Of a DNA stretch of 6,222 nucleotides, positions 4,401-6,222 are shown piece after piece. The translations under genes were made by a program, and so were the position numbers. The notes under the pieces are model-generated. The model had not been told where the DNA came from, ran no database searches, and worked only from the letters and a program-made list of their open reading frames with translations. Source of the stretch: an uncultured Prevotella sp. GTDB taxonomy: Bacteria > Bacteroidota > Bacteroidia > Bacteroidales > Bacteroidaceae. Position 1 is the first letter of the stretch, and each line of letters begins with the position of its first letter. Location of the stretch: NCBI GenBank assembly GCA_934281565.1, contig CAKQXI010000134.1:1-6222 (forward strand). Direction: 5' to 3'.

Positions 4401-6222
4401 AGAATGCGTATGTTCAGAACAGCACCTATGCCGATAATATCAATCATACCTGGTTGCAGGATAGCATGATGTATGCTCTCTCGAATGCTTACTTTGAAGG
4501 CTATGAGAAAGACGAGGCAAAGAAGTTAGAATCTTTCTTTCGCCAGAAGTTTGGCGTTAAGACCTTTACAGATAAGTCGTTCTTTACAGATGTTGTAATC
4601 AAGAATAAGGCGGTTATCTATGACAGTCTTGCAGACGAGGCGACTATGCTCACATTCTTGGAATACTTGAAGCGAGACGCAGACAGACTCTTTGATGATA
4701 CTATGAGTTTCAATGACATTAAGGATATGCCTTTACTTGCCTATGATGGAACTATAGTAAGAGCAAGAGAACTGAATGTTCAATATATCGAATACAACGA
4801 GGATGCAAAGACTCTGTGCGAGAAAGCATGGTGTCCGAAGACGTATGTTATACTTTCACAGAAATATACAGATGATTTCTCTCAGGAAATGCGTCAGCTA
4901 TTTAAGATTGTAAAATTCGATATCAATACCATAACTGATAATCTTGCTCAGAACGCAAACTTGCGTCAATCGGTTAATGTTATAAACAATAACGTTGATT
5001 TCTGGCGATGGGTAAAGATAAAACAGAAGCAAATAGCATCTGTTGATAAGTTCAAGGCGATTCCGTTACTTGACAAGAACAACGCACTTATAAATGGTGC
5101 ATCGCTTTACATTTCTGATACCTATCAGCAAGAGCAAATTGAGGTGCTGGTAACTAAGTATGTAAAGGATGCGCAGTTCGTGTCTTCGTCTTACATCGAA
5201 ACCGTCAATGAGAACGAGAAGGCAGAGTGGATGAAATTATTCAGAAAACTCGGTCTTAAGTCTGATAATAAGGATATTCTTTTCTCTGACATCTTGCCTA
5301 AGCTTTCTACTATTGAAACAGAGTCTTTGGATTCAATTGTAGCGATGATGACCAAGCACCTTAAAGATCTGAAGGATAAATGGGCTGAAAGGAAACGCCA
5401 AATTATGCAGTTGAGAGTTCGTACTCAATCTGGCGTATATAAGACTCTAGACCAAGTTGTAATCGTCAACGTGGATAAGGACTCTGTATCTGAACCATTC
5501 AAGTATATCACTCTCGCCAATGAGGTTCATCCCGATATCCTAAGGGCAAACAAGGACTTGCTTCTTGCTATCTCTGAAGAGTACTATAATCGCAATCTTA
5601 TTACCACAAAGCAAATGTGGATTGACGCAAAGGTTAAGGATTATCTTGCGAAATTTGCTGCCGATGAGAATAGCGTTGCTGGCATTCACATTCAGTTTGT
5701 ACGTGAATTTGCTAAGATACAGAGTGAGTATAATATAAATGACACACTTCGTAAACAGATAAAATATCTGGTTAAGTCGAATGAAACGACATACAGGTTT
5801 GCTCATGAGCTGACACTTGGAACAGAATATTCTCCAACGTGCGACTTTGAGGCAAATGGCGTGTCTGAATTGCCGTATCTTTCTGACATTTATATCTTTG
5901 AAGGCAACAAGGATATCATCAAGCAATATTTCAAGGCGGAGAACTTGCATCAGAATATGACACGAGAGGACTTGAAATATCTAGCAAACCGTACATTTGC
6001 TTGCTATTTCTGGTCGAAATGTTTCTCTCGTCGCTTGTCTGAATACGAAACATGGATAGGGGAAGGTCGCTTTAACAATCTTGTCTGCATACCAACAGAG
6101 AACTCTGTTCAAAAACCAGAATTGTTGTATGCACCTCACATAGCAGGTTATGCTGTTCGTGCCAAGGTACCTCAATGGCAAGAGAAGGTTCCTTGCAAAG
6201 CTATTGTTGACTCTATTGACAA
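1457..6222 (+). CDS. Giant LOTUS-like plus sacsin/MORC-type GHKL ATPase protein, 3' end outside the window
   Basis: One frame stays open from tandem ATGs (1457, 1460) to the window end, giving 1588 residues without a stop. An in-frame TAA at 1430-1432 and the absence of any other start codon fix the beginning here; a later ATG at 1550 would cut off the first helix of the N-terminal domain. Residues about 4-71 resemble an OST-HTH/LOTUS RNA-binding domain: G-W-V near 28-30, then Y-R-T-M-G-Y-E-K-L-N-E-F around 46-57. Residues about 115-195 form an unassigned beta-rich segment. A GHKL ATPase module follows: N-box E-L-L-Q-N-A-N-D (244-251), H-T-G (282-284), and G-Y-K-G-I-G-F-K (311-318). It continues to a transducer-like part with L-P near 516, N-T-D (529-531) and R538. 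The set matches sacsin-like and MORC-like ATPases, so ATP binding is likely. From about residue 610 the protein carries degenerate repeats of about 116 residues. I see no helicase, nuclease or membrane motif. It is probably cytoplasmic and co-transcribed with the antiterminator gene. The molecular role is unknown; defence is inference. Confidence 0.88.
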   Translation, partial: MMNNVIHQKLISVYLSLQKDSLPGKGEGWVNMANFGPALLKAGIDYRTMGYEKLNEFVSKSGVFEIYSDTSCKVPVKYIKEKEALKDISKKPGAERVQATYMDSKEVLKVKRRLRLDNNIFIGQFAPQNEGWYTITDIRNTDFTKIEDRERGIKNLSISFKSPKKEFNRFAYYKFTWVLLKTEPLKFGIDLRKEIKPVFPKDVVNSLYEGIMRYPAGAAKKIARSLDTLKKQLTQSGKEVFIYELLQNANDYPRHAKIDGKIQPLSVDVEFHITQSYLTFEHTGEYFNPKNIAAICDINDGEKADNTEAIGYKGIGFKTVFLDNDYVLLNTGNYTFRFDKSATDVINTPWQILPIWTEYNEVDNEIKSVFRQHPNEEFRVKFALQPRDTEILTNEDRDDNYIDLFTNVFDSERVILFIPNIKKVSIFIDGQDEPIVREKDNKDWCVSASLIDDIPEDITDKINDVLENPDSLRSDGYEKIPEKYMNFRKTAVKFACRKVGRKLMPVDDAILYCYLPAKRADWGFNFLMNTDMVPNGQRDDIEDIELNHIISRIAGKQFFYWIRQLIESKNYDLDSIFSLIPDFDECKKRRVYKTFIEEFQEEFEKLIKEEPFVPCVDKDGRQTFECIDNIINDMTGMTVNGVISDEDFISFMELGDYSLPVDELRQSEAFMNFLYKHSPSSLDVKVDAVVKKCEETVFQTWLTDPENNTRFIRHWLSKDELNEFAKKNIFIEYEGNLFTAGSLYYDFDTNCDGLGFLCRFVPHLCEASKANFEEDENWKPFADKYFLPFCAASMITDYILSNEDAMALLNVPSNSVAFYRYLAVKEVDLKADMSKVPYITEDGGASTDYTNYHYFFNEDAYGLTCEKWLGENVINVLSHIYFDSLDDDDKGNITAIFVNLGFNEFAKDSFVATVIVDDADFRAKVNAVIENNYAANKAFVEYVFDCEAQLKENCFKDYVLRCVDIHNNEVYLCNDDVRYFNQNAYVQNSTYADNINHTWLQDSMMYALSNAYFEGYEKDEAKKLESFFRQKFGVKTFTDKSFFTDVVIKNKAVIYDSLADEATMLTFLEYLKRDADRLFDDTMSFNDIKDMPLLAYDGTIVRARELNVQYIEYNEDAKTLCEKAWCPKTYVILSQKYTDDFSQEMRQLFKIVKFDINTITDNLAQNANLRQSVNVINNNVDFWRWVKIKQKQIASVDKFKAIPLLDKNNALINGASLYISDTYQQEQIEVLVTKYVKDAQFVSSSYIETVNENEKAEWMKLFRKLGLKSDNKDILFSDILPKLSTIETESLDSIVAMMTKHLKDLKDKWAERKRQIMQLRVRTQSGVYKTLDQVVIVNVDKDSVSEPFKYITLANEVHPDILRANKDLLLAISEEYYNRNLITTKQMWIDAKVKDYLAKFAADENSVAGIHIQFVREFAKIQSEYNINDTLRKQIKYLVKSNETTYRFAHELTLGTEYSPTCDFEANGVSELPYLSDIYIFEGNKDIIKQYFKAENLHQNMTREDLKYLANRTFACYFWSKCFSRRLSEYETWIGEGRFNNLVCIPTENSVQKPELLYAPHIAGYAVRAKVPQWQEKVPCKAIVDSID

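Noticed and set aside
1796..5950. Several long open frames on the - strand (1796-2272, 2288-2611, 4085-4447, 5540-5950)
   Set aside because: All lie opposite the uninterrupted giant gene and encode Cys/Ile/Phe-rich peptides typical of antisense shadows. None has a recognisable motif.
441..6222. Calling this a capsular polysaccharide locus because of the UpxY-like gene
   Set aside because: No glycosyltransferase, flippase, polymerase or sugar-nucleotide gene is visible in more than 5 kb downstream.
1550..6222. Start of the giant gene at the ATG at 1550, which has a purine-rich AGGTGAAGGA upstream
   Set aside because: It would delete the first helix of the LOTUS-like domain, and Bacteroidales genes rarely depend on Shine-Dalgarno sites.
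1..6222. CRISPR arrays, tRNA or rRNA genes
   Set aside because: No regularly spaced direct repeats, cloverleaf pattern or rRNA-like sequence was found by eye on either strand.

Overview
The window looks like a piece of a Bacteroidales genome (Bacteroides/Prevotella-like). The support is an AT-rich background, genes without Shine-Dalgarno sequences, a TAnnTTTG-type promoter element (TATCTTTG), and an UpxY-type NusG paralogue, a family characteristic of this order. The species cannot be told from the sequence.

Layout, all coding on the + strand. (1) 1-178 is the right end of an ISAs1-family insertion sequence: the last 54 codons of its transposase and an apparent terminal inverted repeat overlapping the stop codon. 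(2) 179-440 is non-coding. It holds a 7-bp inverted repeat (270-294), a terminator-like AT-rich hairpin with a T run (306-350), a promoter-like TATCTTTG (373-380) and a short leader hairpin (400-413). (3) 441-1190 encodes a NusG-family, UpxY-like antiterminator (NGN plus KOW domains) with an unusual Ser/Thr-rich N-terminal extension. (4) 1191-1456 carries a striking T9G9 tract placed just before a small unrecognised ORF (1254-1418). (5) 1457 to the window end is one uninterrupted, very large gene with no stop codon in view (at least 1588 residues). Its product begins with a segment resembling an OST-HTH/LOTUS RNA-binding domain. A sacsin/MORC-like GHKL ATPase module follows, with its N-box, glycine motifs and transducer-domain signature intact. 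After that comes a long region in which I see about nine degenerate copies of a module of about 116 residues.

Working model (inference): upxY and the giant gene form one transcription unit, in which the antiterminator helps RNA polymerase finish a very long transcript. A predicted RNA-binding domain joined to a GHKL ATPase in a large repetitive protein, beside an insertion sequence, fits an accessory and possibly anti-phage locus. No function is proven here, and the effector end of the giant protein, if any, lies beyond the window. No capsule, glycosyltransferase or sugar-nucleotide gene is visible, so the usual UpxY role in capsule transcription cannot be assumed.
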